Shown here piece by piece: positions 1-8,816 of a stretch of 64,000 nucleotides of DNA. Under the pieces are notes generated by a model. It worked only from the letters and a program-made list of their open reading frames with translations, did no database searches and was not told the origin of the DNA. The stretch's first letter is position 1, and every line of letters begins with the position of its first letter. The position numbers and the translations under genes are program-made. Source of the DNA: GCA-2684655 sp045105235 (GTDB lineage Bacteria; Planctomycetota; UBA1135; UBA2386); contig JBGCDH010000025.1 in NCBI GenBank assembly GCA_045105235.1, positions 33,287-97,286 on the forward strand, read 5' to 3'.

Positions 1-1412
1 TTGCCGAAGAGGACGTCGGAGCGGCGCACGCTGCGCACGAGCGTGTTGCGCAGCGTGTCGTTGCTGAGTTCGCTGGCAAAGATCTGGCTGCCGATCCAGA
101 GCAGGCATGCGGCCAATACCGGCATGCCGTTTTGCATGGCCTGGGCCATGGCGAGATAGCCACTGCCGGCATCTGCGCTGAATCTTTCGCCGGCGTCGAC
201 CAGCTGTTGGCCTTCGGCAACGCGGCTGCCGTAGCTCTGCACCGTGCCCGTCGCGACCAGCGTGGGGGCGGCGAGCAAGAGCCAGGAAGATCGCCGCCGC
301 ACAAGTTTGCGCCATTCGTGGCTGAGCACTCGCAGGCGCGGGCGGCCAACCCGTCCGAGTGGCGAGACGGGCGACGAGGCGACGGCCGCTTGCGTCGGAG
401 CATCGGTTGCGGTCGTTGCGGCTGCCGTCTCAGCAATCGCACTCGCCGCCGCCGACGCACTCGCCGCCGACGCCGCCGCCGACGACGCCGCCGTATCCAC
501 AGCCGTCGCGGCCCGGTCCGCCTGCAGGTAGATGCGTTCGAGAGTGGCCTGCTCTGGCGCGAAAGAACTGAGGTCCGTGGTCGCGGCGAGTGTGCGCACA
601 ACCTCGTGGGGGCTGTGCGTGCCAAGCGTCGCAAACAGCCGGTCGCCATCGCGCTGCGTTTCGATGCCGAGCTGTTCTAGTTCGCGCTGCAGCGCGTCGG
701 GGGATGGGCCCGTGGCGACATGACGAAGGCCCGTATGCTGCCGCAGCGTTGCCAGGTCGCCTTCGACGACCATTGCGCCTTCACGCAGCACGCCGACCCG
801 CGTGCACAGCCCGTCGAGTTCGGCGAGCTGGTGACTGGATAGCAAGACGGTGGTGCCTTCCTCCCTGGTCAACCGCATCAGCAGCTGGCGAAGGTCGGCA
901 ATGCCTTCGGGGTCGAGCCCGTTGCCTGGTTCGTCGAGCAGCAGGAGGCGCGGCCGGCCGAGTAGCGCCTGGGCAATGCCAAGGCGTTGGCGCATGCCCA
1001 TCGAGAACGTGCCAATGCGGCGACTGCCGTGCTGCGACAGGTCGACCGTCTCCAGCACGCGTTCGGTCTCAGCCTGCGCAAGGCGCTTGGGCATGCCCTG
1101 CAGCAGCGCGAGCATGCGCAGATGCTCGTGCGCACGGGCTCCGGAGCGAAAGCCCGGTCGCTCGATGAGGGCACCCATCAGGGCGTTTGCGGCGCGGCGA
1201 CGTTCGGCTGGGTCCACGCCAAAGACGCGCACGCTGCCGCGGTTCGGTCGCAGCAGCCCGAGCACGCAGCGCATGACCGTGGTCTTGCCGGCGCCGTTGT
1301 GGCCCAAAAAGCCGTAGCAGTCGCCGGCAGCGATCCGCAGCGTGACGCCGCGAACGGCCGGACGCTTGCCGTAGCCGAAGTGCAGGTCCGTCAGGGTCAG
1401 GGCATCTGTCAC
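1..1412 (-). CDS. ABC transporter ATPase-permease fusion, partial at left edge
   Basis: This frame is open from a GTG start at 1412 to the left edge, giving at least 470 residues. The N-terminal ~230 residues are an ABC ATPase: Walker A GHNGAGKTT at about residues 37-45, signature FSMGMRQRLGIA, Walker B LLLLDEPGNGLD and a switch histidine in LLSSHQLAEL. A strikingly Ala/Thr/Ser-rich linker follows, encoded around 370-520. After that comes the start of an ABC-2-type permease half, with a basic cytoplasmic stretch (SHEWRKLVRRRSSW), a first membrane helix and the large soluble segment typical after TM1. ATPase and permease are usually separate genes in this family, so the single chain is unusual. 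It is divergent from the aminotransferase gene. The substrate cannot be told; drug export or gliding-type exporters share this architecture. Confidence 0.85.
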   Translation of the reverse strand, partial: MTDALTLTDLHFGYGKRPAVRGVTLRIAAGDCYGFLGHNGAGKTTVMRCVLGLLRPNRGSVRVFGVDPAERRRAANALMGALIERPGFRSGARAHEHLRMLALLQGMPKRLAQAETERVLETVDLSQHGSRRIGTFSMGMRQRLGIAQALLGRPRLLLLDEPGNGLDPEGIADLRQLLMRLTREEGTTVLLSSHQLAELDGLCTRVGVLREGAMVVEGDLATLRQHTGLRHVATGPSPDALQRELEQLGIETQRDGDRLFATLGTHSPHEVVRTLAATTDLSSFAPEQATLERIYLQADRAATAVDTAASSAAASAASASAAASAIAETAAATTATDAPTQAAVASSPVSPLGRVGRPRLRVLSHEWRKLVRRRSSWLLLAAPTLVATGTVQSYGSRVAEGQQLVDAGERFSADAGSGYLAMAQAMQNGMPVLAACLLWIGSQIFASELSNDTLRNTLVRSVRRSDVLFG

Positions 1413-1491
1413 GTGAATGCGATACTCCTCGGATCGCGGGGGACTTCAAGACGCCGTCGGAACTTGTCCGTATCATCGCCGACCCGCAACC

Positions 1492-2697
1492 ATGGACCCA
1501 CCACTTCAAGCGTTCGGCCGCACTGCGGCGCGGCGGAGCCATTTGGACCAGCCCAACCTGCTGCGTTCGCTGACTCAGGTCATCAACCGAGTGCCTGGCG
1601 GCATCAATCTCGGCCAAGGTGTCTGCGATCTGGATACGCCGCGTGCTCTCGTCGATGGGGCCGTTGCGTCCATTGCCGGCGACGAGGGAGCGGGGCAGCC
1701 CGCCGATCGGCAGCTCTACACGCCGTACGCTGGGCTGCCCGGTTTGCGTGAGGCCATTGCGGGCAAGCTCAGGCGCCACAACAAGATGGATGTCACAGCT
1801 GCCAATGTGGCCGTGACCACGGGCAGCAGCGGCGCGTTCTTCGCGGCCGGTATGACCCTGCTCGATCCAGGCGACGAAGTGGTGCTGTTTGAGCCGTTCT
1901 ACAGCTACCACTGGACGACGCTGCCGCTGTTGGGCGCGGTTCCCGTGGCGGTTCGTCTCGGCGAGGGGTTGGCGTTTGATTCGGCGGCGCTGCGTGCGGC
2001 AATCGGCAAGCGCACCCGGGCGGTTGTCGTCAATACGCCGGGCAATCCGTCGGGCAAGGTTTGGACGGCGGACGAGCTGGCCGAACTTGGCCGGGTGCTC
2101 GACGGCACAGGCATCCTCGTGCTGACGGACGAGGTCTACGAATACATGTGCTTCGACGGCCGGCGCCACGTGTCGCCGGCGACGGTCCCCGAGCTGGCGG
2201 CGCGCACGCTGACGATGAATTCGTTCAGCAAGACGTTTTCGGTGACCGGCTGGCGGATTGGCTTTCTCGCCGGACCGGAGTCGATCGTGGAGAAGTGTGG
2301 CGTCGTCTTTGACCAGATCGAAGTCTGCGCGGCTCGCCCGATGCAGCGGGGCGTGCAGCGTGCGCTCGAGCAGCTGCCCGAGTCTTTCTACTCAGAGCTG
2401 CAGCAGGGCTACCAGGACAAGCGCGACCTCTTTTGCGCGGCCCTGCAAGACGCTGGCTTTGTCTTCGATGTTCCCCAAGGTGCTTACTACGTCTTGGCGG
2501 ACTACACGCGCGTCTTTGGCGATGTGACGCCGTATCAGGCCGTTACGCAAATGATCGAACGAGTCGGCGTCAACGCCGTGCCGGGCGATCTGTTTTATGC
2601 GGAGCCTGCGGGCGTGCGCAGTATGCGCTTCCAGTTTGCTGTCGAACGCCCGGTGCTTGTAGAAGCCGGTGAACGCTTGAGGAATCTCACCAGATGA
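1492..2697 (+). CDS. PLP-dependent class I/II aminotransferase
   Basis: A 401-residue fold-type I aminotransferase. The sequence shows the glycine-rich PLP-phosphate loop (TTGSSGAFFAAG), NTPGNPSG with the cofactor-contacting Asn, TDEVYEYM with the Asp that pairs with the PLP ring nitrogen, and SFSKTFSVTGWRIGF carrying the Schiff-base Lys at about residue 247. It resembles the aspartate/kynurenine/glutamine transaminase branch; the true amino donor cannot be read from sequence. The frame is open back to 1417, but the ATG at 1492 gives the usual family N-terminus (LRSLTQVINRVPGGINLGQG) and the upstream 25 codons look non-coding. Its stop overlaps the next start in an ATGA, so it is translationally coupled to the deacetylase gene. 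Confidence 0.9.
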   Translation: MDPPLQAFGRTAARRSHLDQPNLLRSLTQVINRVPGGINLGQGVCDLDTPRALVDGAVASIAGDEGAGQPADRQLYTPYAGLPGLREAIAGKLRRHNKMDVTAANVAVTTGSSGAFFAAGMTLLDPGDEVVLFEPFYSYHWTTLPLLGAVPVAVRLGEGLAFDSAALRAAIGKRTRAVVVNTPGNPSGKVWTADELAELGRVLDGTGILVLTDEVYEYMCFDGRRHVSPATVPELAARTLTMNSFSKTFSVTGWRIGFLAGPESIVEKCGVVFDQIEVCAARPMQRGVQRALEQLPESFYSELQQGYQDKRDLFCAALQDAGFVFDVPQGAYYVLADYTRVFGDVTPYQAVTQMIERVGVNAVPGDLFYAEPAGVRSMRFQFAVERPVLVEAGERLRNLTR

Positions 2698-5132
2698 ACG
2701 TCAGAACTGTGCTGTCTTCTCTCCTGTGCCTGTGCGGCGCGATCTGCTCGCCGCAGGGACTGGCCGCGCAGCAGGCCGAGCCGGCCTCTGGGCTGGTCGC
2801 TGCGCATCAGGCATTGCTCGATGTGCGTAGCGATGTCGTTGTATTGAATGTGGCGGCGCACCCCGACGATGAGTCGTCGCGCACCAACACCATGCTGCGG
2901 CGCAAATACGGTATGCGGATTGTGCAGGTCTACTCGACCTATGGCGACGGCGGGCAAAACGCGATTGGTCGCGAAATCGGTCCAGCACTCGCAAAGATCC
3001 GCGTGCGCGAGACGCTGCGCGCTGCGGCGATGTCCGGTGCGGATGTCCGCTTTCTCGGCATGAAGGACTTCGGCTTCAGCAAGACGCGCGAAGAGACGCT
3101 CAAATTCTGGGGCGCCGACAAGCTCAAGGACCGGATGCGGCGCGTGATGGATGATGTCGATCCGGACATCGTCATCACCAACCACACGCTCGATCGCGGC
3201 CACGGTCACCACCGCGCATCGATCTGGGCTGCCATCGAATTGCTCAAAGAACGCGCCGCAGCCGGAAAATACGTGCCGCGTCTCTACGCGCGCTGTGGCG
3301 TCGATAAGGCCCAGCTCAGTTTCGAGACCGGCGAGCTCGATCCGGCGCGCGGCATGACCTACGCGCGGCTAGCGTGGAACGCCTGGGTGCAGCACACGAG
3401 TCAGGGGCCATGGGGCAAGCACGACCCGCTTCGAGTGGGGCGCGACTACTGGCGCGTCGTCTACCCAGAAGGCGTTGTCGATGCAGATGCCGCCGATCTT
3501 TCTCAGTGGGGCGCGCAGCGAAACAAGCAGTGGCAGGGCGTCAAGCCGAACCTGCCGACGGATCTGCTGACGAGGCCGCTTGCTGAGCAGCGCGACGTGA
3601 TCCGCCGTGCGATGGTTTCGATTCGCGCCCTCAGCCAGTACGACGAATCCCAGCGCGTCGTGATGCAGAAAGCACTCGAAGGCCTGACGCGGCTTCTGCT
3701 GGCGATTGAAGGCGTGCGTGCAGAAGCCTGGCTCGCACGCGAAGACGTGCCGCGGGGTGGCCAGGGCAAGGGCTACGTGGTGGTCCACGGTCACGAGCGT
3801 TTGACAGATCTCGTCGTCAAGTGTGATGGCCGCCAAGCCACGGTTGTGCGCAAGCCGGTACGGCAAACGCCGTTTGACGATCGCCCGCGGGCACGGCCTG
3901 CTCTGCCGAAGCGGCCCGTTCCGGGTGCCGATGGCGGCGTCTCCAAGGAGGGAGCGGGGGAGCCCGTCGCAAAGGCTCCCGAGAAGCCTGCCCAGGACAA
4001 GGGCGACGCCCCGCAGTCCACGCCGCTGCCAGGTCGCTACGACGTGTCGTTTGACTGCGTCGCGGGCGGCACCGATGCGCTGCCGAATGGGCCGGAGCCG
4101 AGCTTTGTCGATGTCGATGTCGAGTTCTTGCTCGATGGCTTCAGCTACTCGATTCAAAAGCGTCTCTACTACACGCCGGTGGATGCGATCGAGCTCGTCT
4201 TCGAGCGCGAGGTCGTGCTCGTGCCGAACGAGCAAAAGAGCGAGCGCTTGCTGAGCATCAGCGTGCGCAACCACACCGACGATACGATCGAGGGCGCGGT
4301 GCAGCTCCAGATGGGCCCGGGCATTCAGGCGACTGCCACGCCGAGTCGGCTGTCGCTAAGCAAAGAACAGCGCGAGGCACGCATCCTCGTGCGGGCGTCG
4401 ATTGATGCCGGCGAAATGACGGCCGATGCCGGGCTGGCCGTAGGCTTTGGCGATGCCGTTGTGCGGCTGCCGCTGCGGCTGATCGACGCGAAGGTTCCGG
4501 CGGGTGCCAACGTCGCGCTCGTTCGCGGTCCTGAGGATTCGACTGAGCGCACCCTTGCCGATCTTGGCGTGCCGTTTGTCTCGCTGGATCGCGACGCTTT
4601 GCTGACGACCAACCTCGATGTGTTTTCGGTGGTGCTGCTCGACATTCGTGCCTACCACCATCGGCCGGAGCTGGCAGAAGTGCGTGAGCGGCTGCAGCAG
4701 TACTGTCGTGGCGGTGGGCGCGTCGTCTCGATGTACCACAAGCCGCGCGAGTGGAACGAGCGCGACGGGCACCCGCTGCTGGCACCGTTCGCTTTGACGG
4801 TGGGCAATGAGCGGGTCACCGAAGAAGACGCCACGGTTGCGATCCTCAAGCCTGCGCACCGGTTGATGACGACGCCCAACAAGATCACCAGCGCCGACTT
4901 TGAGGGCTGGGTGCAGGAGCGCGGGCTCAACTTTCCAAAGACGTGGGACTCGGCCTGGATGCCGATGCTGGCGATGAAAGACAGCGGCGATGAAAAGCAG
5001 CACGAAGGGCCGTTGCTCTACACGCAGTACGGCAAGGGTGACTTCATCTACTGTTCGCTGTCACTCTACCGCCAGCTGCGGCGCGGCAACCGCGGGGCGG
5101 TGCGCCTGCTGGCGAACTTCATCGCCCGTTAG
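2694..5132 (+). CDS. Secreted PIG-L/LmbE-type deacetylase with long C-terminal region
   Basis: 812 residues with a signal peptide (about residues 1-25, ending GLAAQQ). The N-terminal domain is a PIG-L/LmbE zinc-dependent N-deacetylase: AHPDDE at residues 55-60 supplies metal ligands and the catalytic Asp, and a histidine cluster (RGHGHHRAS, about residues 168-176) supplies the second metal site. Such enzymes remove acetyl groups from N-acetylglucosamine-type amino sugars. About 500 residues follow the catalytic domain: a proline/lysine-rich linker (about 395-440), a beta-rich segment resembling bacterial NPCBM/NEW3-like or Ig-like domains, and a C-terminal Rossmann-like region (VVLLDIRAYHHRPELAEVRERLQQYCRGGGRVVSMYHK) reminiscent of glutamine-amidotransferase-like folds. 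The start overlaps the aminotransferase stop; the stop overlaps the convergent neighbour by 14 bp. The substrate is unknown, probably an extracellular glycan. Confidence 0.85.
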   Translation: MNVRTVLSSLLCLCGAICSPQGLAAQQAEPASGLVAAHQALLDVRSDVVVLNVAAHPDDESSRTNTMLRRKYGMRIVQVYSTYGDGGQNAIGREIGPALAKIRVRETLRAAAMSGADVRFLGMKDFGFSKTREETLKFWGADKLKDRMRRVMDDVDPDIVITNHTLDRGHGHHRASIWAAIELLKERAAAGKYVPRLYARCGVDKAQLSFETGELDPARGMTYARLAWNAWVQHTSQGPWGKHDPLRVGRDYWRVVYPEGVVDADAADLSQWGAQRNKQWQGVKPNLPTDLLTRPLAEQRDVIRRAMVSIRALSQYDESQRVVMQKALEGLTRLLLAIEGVRAEAWLAREDVPRGGQGKGYVVVHGHERLTDLVVKCDGRQATVVRKPVRQTPFDDRPRARPALPKRPVPGADGGVSKEGAGEPVAKAPEKPAQDKGDAPQSTPLPGRYDVSFDCVAGGTDALPNGPEPSFVDVDVEFLLDGFSYSIQKRLYYTPVDAIELVFEREVVLVPNEQKSERLLSISVRNHTDDTIEGAVQLQMGPGIQATATPSRLSLSKEQREARILVRASIDAGEMTADAGLAVGFGDAVVRLPLRLIDAKVPAGANVALVRGPEDSTERTLADLGVPFVSLDRDALLTTNLDVFSVVLLDIRAYHHRPELAEVRERLQQYCRGGGRVVSMYHKPREWNERDGHPLLAPFALTVGNERVTEEDATVAILKPAHRLMTTPNKITSADFEGWVQERGLNFPKTWDSAWMPMLAMKDSGDEKQHEGPLLYTQYGKGDFIYCSLSLYRQLRRGNRGAVRLLANFIAR

Positions 5133-5943
5133 TGCGCGCGGGCGTCTGCTGCCGTTTTCGCAGCTCTTCGACCTGTTGCTCGAGCCGTTCGATGCGCTGC
5201 ATCAGACCATCGACAAGTTTGGACGAAGGGGCCGGAGCGGGCGCTGCCGCCGGCGGCGACGCCTGCTCGTCGAGGGCTTGCAGGTTGGATAGAATCTGCG
5301 CCAGCTGGTCGCCGTAGCCCTGCAGGACCAGCGTGTGCGGGCCCGCCTGCGACACCGTTGGCGCTCCCGGTCGCCAGGTGCGCTGCATGGCGAAGTGGCT
5401 GCGCAGCGCCGTTTCCATTTGGCGAACGTCGAGGTGCTGGAGCCGGACGGCCGTCATTACCAACTCGCGCAGGTTGGGACGAGCCAGGATGTCGCTAGGG
5501 CGACGCCAAGGAACCATCGCCATCGGGCGCGCAGCCGTCTCGCTGTCCAGAGGCAGTACCATCCACATGCCGCGCGTCGCGTCGAGCGGCAGGGCCACGA
5601 GGCTGCGCGAGGCGAGTAGTGCGTGCAGTACGTCTTCGGTTCCGATTGCGTCGAGCGACAGGCTGCGCTGCAGTCGAAACGGCTGGCGGTCGGCGATCTC
5701 GCCGGGGTCGTAGACGAAGTTGCGGCACAGGTAGGCGGCCGCTGCGTCGAGCATTTCGCCGATGGTGAACTCGCCGCGCGGCAGCGTCAGGCCGCGCGCG
5801 CTGGTGACGATGTCGCCGTGGTGTTTCGTGGCCGATGCGAGGACCTGCACCGATTGCGCGTGCAGTGCGGTCGGCGATAGCGCGGCGGCGAGTGCGAGTG
5901 CGGTTTGGGCATACGCCGCTGCTGCATTTCGAAGTGCAGGCAT
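5119..5943 (-). CDS. Secreted secretin-N-domain-like protein (paralogue 2)
   Basis: 274 residues with a signal peptide (cleavage likely after ALHAQS). The pattern LPRGEFTIGEMLDAAAAYLCRNFVYDPGEI, followed by a weak alpha/beta repeat and then REL-VMTAVRLQHLDVRQMETALRSHF...SQAGPHTLVLQGYGDQLAQILSNLQALDE, matches the shape of secretin N0 and N1 domains: a short beta-alpha fold, then a KH-like fold ending in a Leu-Asp. No C-terminal secretin beta-domain is present. Instead a Pro/Ala linker and a coiled coil (about residues 240-268, RIERLEQQVEELRKRQ) end the chain. It lies 4 bp downstream of its paralogue, in one transcript. A role as a periplasmic scaffold or partner of a secretin-like complex is inference. 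A tail-to-tail overlap with the deacetylase gene is visible. Confidence 0.75.
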   Translation of the reverse strand: MPALRNAAAAYAQTALALAAALSPTALHAQSVQVLASATKHHGDIVTSARGLTLPRGEFTIGEMLDAAAAYLCRNFVYDPGEIADRQPFRLQRSLSLDAIGTEDVLHALLASRSLVALPLDATRGMWMVLPLDSETAARPMAMVPWRRPSDILARPNLRELVMTAVRLQHLDVRQMETALRSHFAMQRTWRPGAPTVSQAGPHTLVLQGYGDQLAQILSNLQALDEQASPPAAAPAPAPSSKLVDGLMQRIERLEQQVEELRKRQQTPARTNGR

Positions 5944-5947
5944 TGTG

Positions 5948-6739
5948 TTACTTGCCCTTCGTGTCGCCGAGCAGCTTCTCCAGGCGAGCGAGTCGTGCCT
6001 CGAGCCGCTCGATACGCGTGCTCAGCTCGGCTTCTTTGCCGGTGTTTTGTCCGGGAATATCGCATTCCTGGATCATGTGCAGCGCGTGCGCAACCTGAGG
6101 CTGCCAGCCCATCAGGATGAGGTTTGATCTGTTGCCGACGTTGCCGATCGATAGCGAGGTGCTGCTGTGACCGTTGCTCGCGAAGAACGGTCGGAGGGCG
6201 TTGTTGGCGAGCTGTGCGTTGATGTGCTTCAGCTCAACGGACGTCATCACCATGGTGAAGATGTTGGGTTGTGCCAGAATCTCGGTCGGTGTCTTCCGCT
6301 TTGCGCGCATTTGGACTTCGCGTCCGCGCGTTCCAGACAGCAAGATGGCCTCGTAGAGTTTCAAGCCGTCATTGAGTGGCGTCAGTCCAAAGCCGCTTCG
6401 GAAGAGCATCGCATGAAGGAGCTCTTCGCAGCCCTTGTGATCGGTCTCAACGGCCCGTGGCATGCGGAGTGCCTGTGTGCCACTGCACTCGTTCTGGTTC
6501 ATCAGCACGCTTATGCCGAGGTAGTCGCTGCAGCACTGGACGAAGTCCTTGATCGAGATTTCGCCGGCCGGCAGCACGAACTTGGTCGTCTTGGCTACGG
6601 CCGTCGCCGATTGTGTCGCTGCTGAAGACGCCTCTTGAGCAAGCGCGCGCGGCGCGGTGGCGGTGAAGATGCCGGCGAAGATGCCGGCGAAGATGGCGGC
6701 GGCCAGAGCGGTAGGCGGCAGGGCAGATCGTGTATGCAT
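5948..6739 (-). CDS. Secreted secretin-N-domain-like protein (paralogue 1)
   Basis: 263 residues with a signal peptide (first ~35 residues, cleavage near ALAQEA). LPAGEISIKDFVQCCSDYLGISVLMNQNE corresponds to a secretin N0-type segment. The later VMTSVELKHINAQLANNALRPFF...IGNVGNRSNLILMGWQPQVAHALHMIQECD has the KH-like N1 pattern (strand, helix, and a final strand carrying the N-L-I-L motif). It ends in a coiled coil (TRIERLEARLARLEKLL), like its downstream neighbour, and the pair share layout over the whole length, so they probably arose by tandem duplication. The pore-forming secretin domain is missing. Function is unknown; a chaperone or ruler for an envelope-spanning machine is a guess. Confidence 0.75.
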   Translation of the reverse strand: MHTRSALPPTALAAAIFAGIFAGIFTATAPRALAQEASSAATQSATAVAKTTKFVLPAGEISIKDFVQCCSDYLGISVLMNQNECSGTQALRMPRAVETDHKGCEELLHAMLFRSGFGLTPLNDGLKLYEAILLSGTRGREVQMRAKRKTPTEILAQPNIFTMVMTSVELKHINAQLANNALRPFFASNGHSSTSLSIGNVGNRSNLILMGWQPQVAHALHMIQECDIPGQNTGKEAELSTRIERLEARLARLEKLLGDTKGK

Positions 6740-6859
6740 TCTTTTTCTCCGGGCTGTGTGACGTGGTGCCCCGGACGATCTTCCCGTCAGAACCTAGGCG
6801 ATTGGGCCGGATTGCTGCGCGCTGCTGCAGGCCGACCGCGATTGCCGTAGCCTCCTGCC

Positions 6860-7780
6860 GTGCACGCTCTTCGGCATGTTTCCCAGCGGCTCGCCGCCGG
6901 CTCGGTTGTGGCGGCTCTGGCGGCGGTTCTGGCTTTGGCGGCGTGTCGTGCGGGTCCAGCCGTTGCGGCGCCCTCTTTGCCTAAGCAGGCGTCGCCGTTG
7001 CAAACGTCGCATCCTGACCCGGACGCGGCGCTTCGGACCGATCCGGTGCTGCGGCTGCACGGGCACAACGACTATCTGCAGCCGGTGCCCTGCACACGCG
7101 CGCTCGAGCTCGGGCTCGGCAGTCTGGAGGCCGACATCTACCTGGTCGACGGCGAGCTTTGCGTCGGCCACGAGCGCTGGCAGCTTCGTCCGGGTCGAAC
7201 GCTGGAGCGTCTCTATCTCGATCCGCTGCGGTTGGCGGTTGCGCGCGCCGGTGGTTCGTTGCGCAGCGACGGTGAGCCGCTCGTGCTGTTGGTCGACATC
7301 AAAGCCGACGGCCAGCGCGTCTACCAAACGCTTCGCGGTGTATTGCGCGGCTACTCGGACATGCTGACGCGCTTCGTCGATGGCAGCATCGAGCCTGGCG
7401 CGGTCACGGTGCTGCTGTCCGGCAGTCGTCCGACGGCCCTGCTCGCGACCGAAAGCGATCGCCTCTGCGCGCTCGACGGCCGGATCGCGGATCTCGACCG
7501 CATTCCTTCGCCGCCGGTTGATCTGGTGCCTTGGGTCAGCAGCTCGTGGCGCGCGATTTCCGACTGGACGGGTTCCGATGACCTGATGCCCGATGAGGTT
7601 CGCCGCGTGCAGTCACTGGTTGCAAAAGCCAACCGCCAGGGCCGCGAGCTTCGCTTTTGGTCCGCGCCAGATCGCAAGGAAGGTTGGTGCGCTTTGTATG
7701 ATCTGGGCGTGCACCGGATCGGCAGCGATCAGCCCAAGAACGCCGCGCGCTGGCTGCAGCAAGCGCGCGGAGGTCACTAG
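6860..7780 (+). CDS. GDPD/PI-PLC-like lipoprotein
   Basis: 306 residues. A lipobox (LALAAC, Cys29) predicts a lipid-anchored protein. The motif HGHNDY at about residues 67-72, followed by EADIYLVDGELCVGHE, LVDIKADG and a C-terminal RFWSAPD...WCALYDLGVHRIGSDQP, is the layout of glycerophosphodiester phosphodiesterase TIM barrels: His-x-x-Asn, then Glu-x-Asp, then the second His and Lys. It fits the Aim6/PLC-like subgroup in which the canonical HRG is replaced by HGHND. Likely activity is phosphodiester hydrolysis at the cell surface or in the periplasm. It is divergent from the secretin-like pair and upstream of the FKBP gene. Confidence 0.8.
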   Translation: MHALRHVSQRLAAGSVVAALAAVLALAACRAGPAVAAPSLPKQASPLQTSHPDPDAALRTDPVLRLHGHNDYLQPVPCTRALELGLGSLEADIYLVDGELCVGHERWQLRPGRTLERLYLDPLRLAVARAGGSLRSDGEPLVLLVDIKADGQRVYQTLRGVLRGYSDMLTRFVDGSIEPGAVTVLLSGSRPTALLATESDRLCALDGRIADLDRIPSPPVDLVPWVSSSWRAISDWTGSDDLMPDEVRRVQSLVAKANRQGRELRFWSAPDRKEGWCALYDLGVHRIGSDQPKNAARWLQQARGGH

Positions 7781-7816
7781 CACTCGCCCTCTCAAGATGT
7801 CCCTCGGAATGCCTCC

Positions 7817-8800
7817 ATGCGTCACCCGTCACTGAGTGTCTTGTTCTTGGCTGCGGCAGCGATTCCCGCGCAGCAAGGCTCGCCGCCGCCGTCGCCGGCT
7901 GCCCTCACCGAGCAGCGCGTATCGACGCGGTTGGGATGGATTGCCGGCTACGCCCGCTCCGTCGAGCTTCGCATCGACTATGGCGTGCCGCAGTGGCGTG
8001 AGTCATACGAAGCGGAGTTCACAAAGAAGTCGCCTCGGTTGTTCCGGCTCGGCAGTGGCGGCTGGGCCACGATGCACTTGGGGGCCGAGCTGCTGGTTGG
8101 CAAGCGCAAGCTGCCGGCGGGCATCTACTATCTGGCGCTGCATCGTTCGGAGCAGGCAAAGTGGTCGCTGGCGGTGCTCGAGCCCGCCAGGCTTCTGCGT
8201 CAGGGAGTGTTGCCGGGCGCCGTTGCTGGGGTAAAGCCGGCGCTGCTCGTGCCGCTCCAGCCGCACGAGGCGGTTCGGCCGGAGCCCAACCTGGCGTTGG
8301 CATTGCGAGCTGGTGCGGAGGTGAATGGCGAGAGGCCGAGCCCCGCAACCCTGTCGATCCGCTGGGGGCCGCACGAGCTGCGGGCGCAGCTTGCGATCCA
8401 TTTGGAACCACAGGAACGCGATGTCGACACCGTCAAGTTTCGCCGACTCGATGAGCGCAAGGCGGTGACTACCGCCAGCGGACTTCGCTACGAACGCCTG
8501 CGCACCGGCATCGGCAACGCGCCGAGCGCTGGCGACAAGGCCACCGTCAACTACGTCGGCTGGCTGGATACCGGCAAGAAGTTCGATTCGTCGCTCGATC
8601 GCGCGGCTCCAACGACGTTTGGTCTCCGGCAAGTCATCAAGGGCTGGAGCGAGGGGCTCCAGCAAATGGCGCCCGGCTCGGTGTTCTTGCTCGAGATCCC
8701 ACCGGATCTGGGCTATGGCGCCCGCGGTGCCGGCGCCGGTATTCCGCCAAACGCGACCCTCTACTTCTGGATCGAGCTGCTGGACGTGCCCGATTCGTAG
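7817..8800 (+). CDS. DUF2911-FKBP fusion peptidyl-prolyl isomerase
   Basis: 327 residues with a signal peptide (about the first 18-20, ending IPAQQG). Residues ~35-215 match the DUF2911 pattern (VELRIDYGVPQWRES, a GGWATMHLGAELLVG strand pair, KLPAGIYYLALHRS). Residues ~220-325 are a complete FKBP-type isomerase: TASGLRYERLRTG, VNYVGWLDTGKKFDSS, QVIKGWSEGLQQMAPGS, PPDLGYGARGAGAGIPPNATLYFWIELLDV, with the aromatic and Asp residues of the proline pocket present. It should catalyse prolyl cis-trans isomerisation outside the cytoplasm. The role of the DUF2911 part is unknown. It is read in the same direction as its neighbours, with a 36-bp gap upstream. Confidence 0.88.
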   Translation: MRHPSLSVLFLAAAAIPAQQGSPPPSPAALTEQRVSTRLGWIAGYARSVELRIDYGVPQWRESYEAEFTKKSPRLFRLGSGGWATMHLGAELLVGKRKLPAGIYYLALHRSEQAKWSLAVLEPARLLRQGVLPGAVAGVKPALLVPLQPHEAVRPEPNLALALRAGAEVNGERPSPATLSIRWGPHELRAQLAIHLEPQERDVDTVKFRRLDERKAVTTASGLRYERLRTGIGNAPSAGDKATVNYVGWLDTGKKFDSSLDRAAPTTFGLRQVIKGWSEGLQQMAPGSVFLLEIPPDLGYGARGAGAGIPPNATLYFWIELLDVPDS

Positions 8801-8816
8801 GCTGGTGCTAGAGCCG

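Noticed and set aside
1069..2169. A 366-codon minus-strand frame across the aminotransferase start
   Set aside because: It runs through the ABC ATPase in another frame and opposite the aminotransferase; neither part is protein-like.
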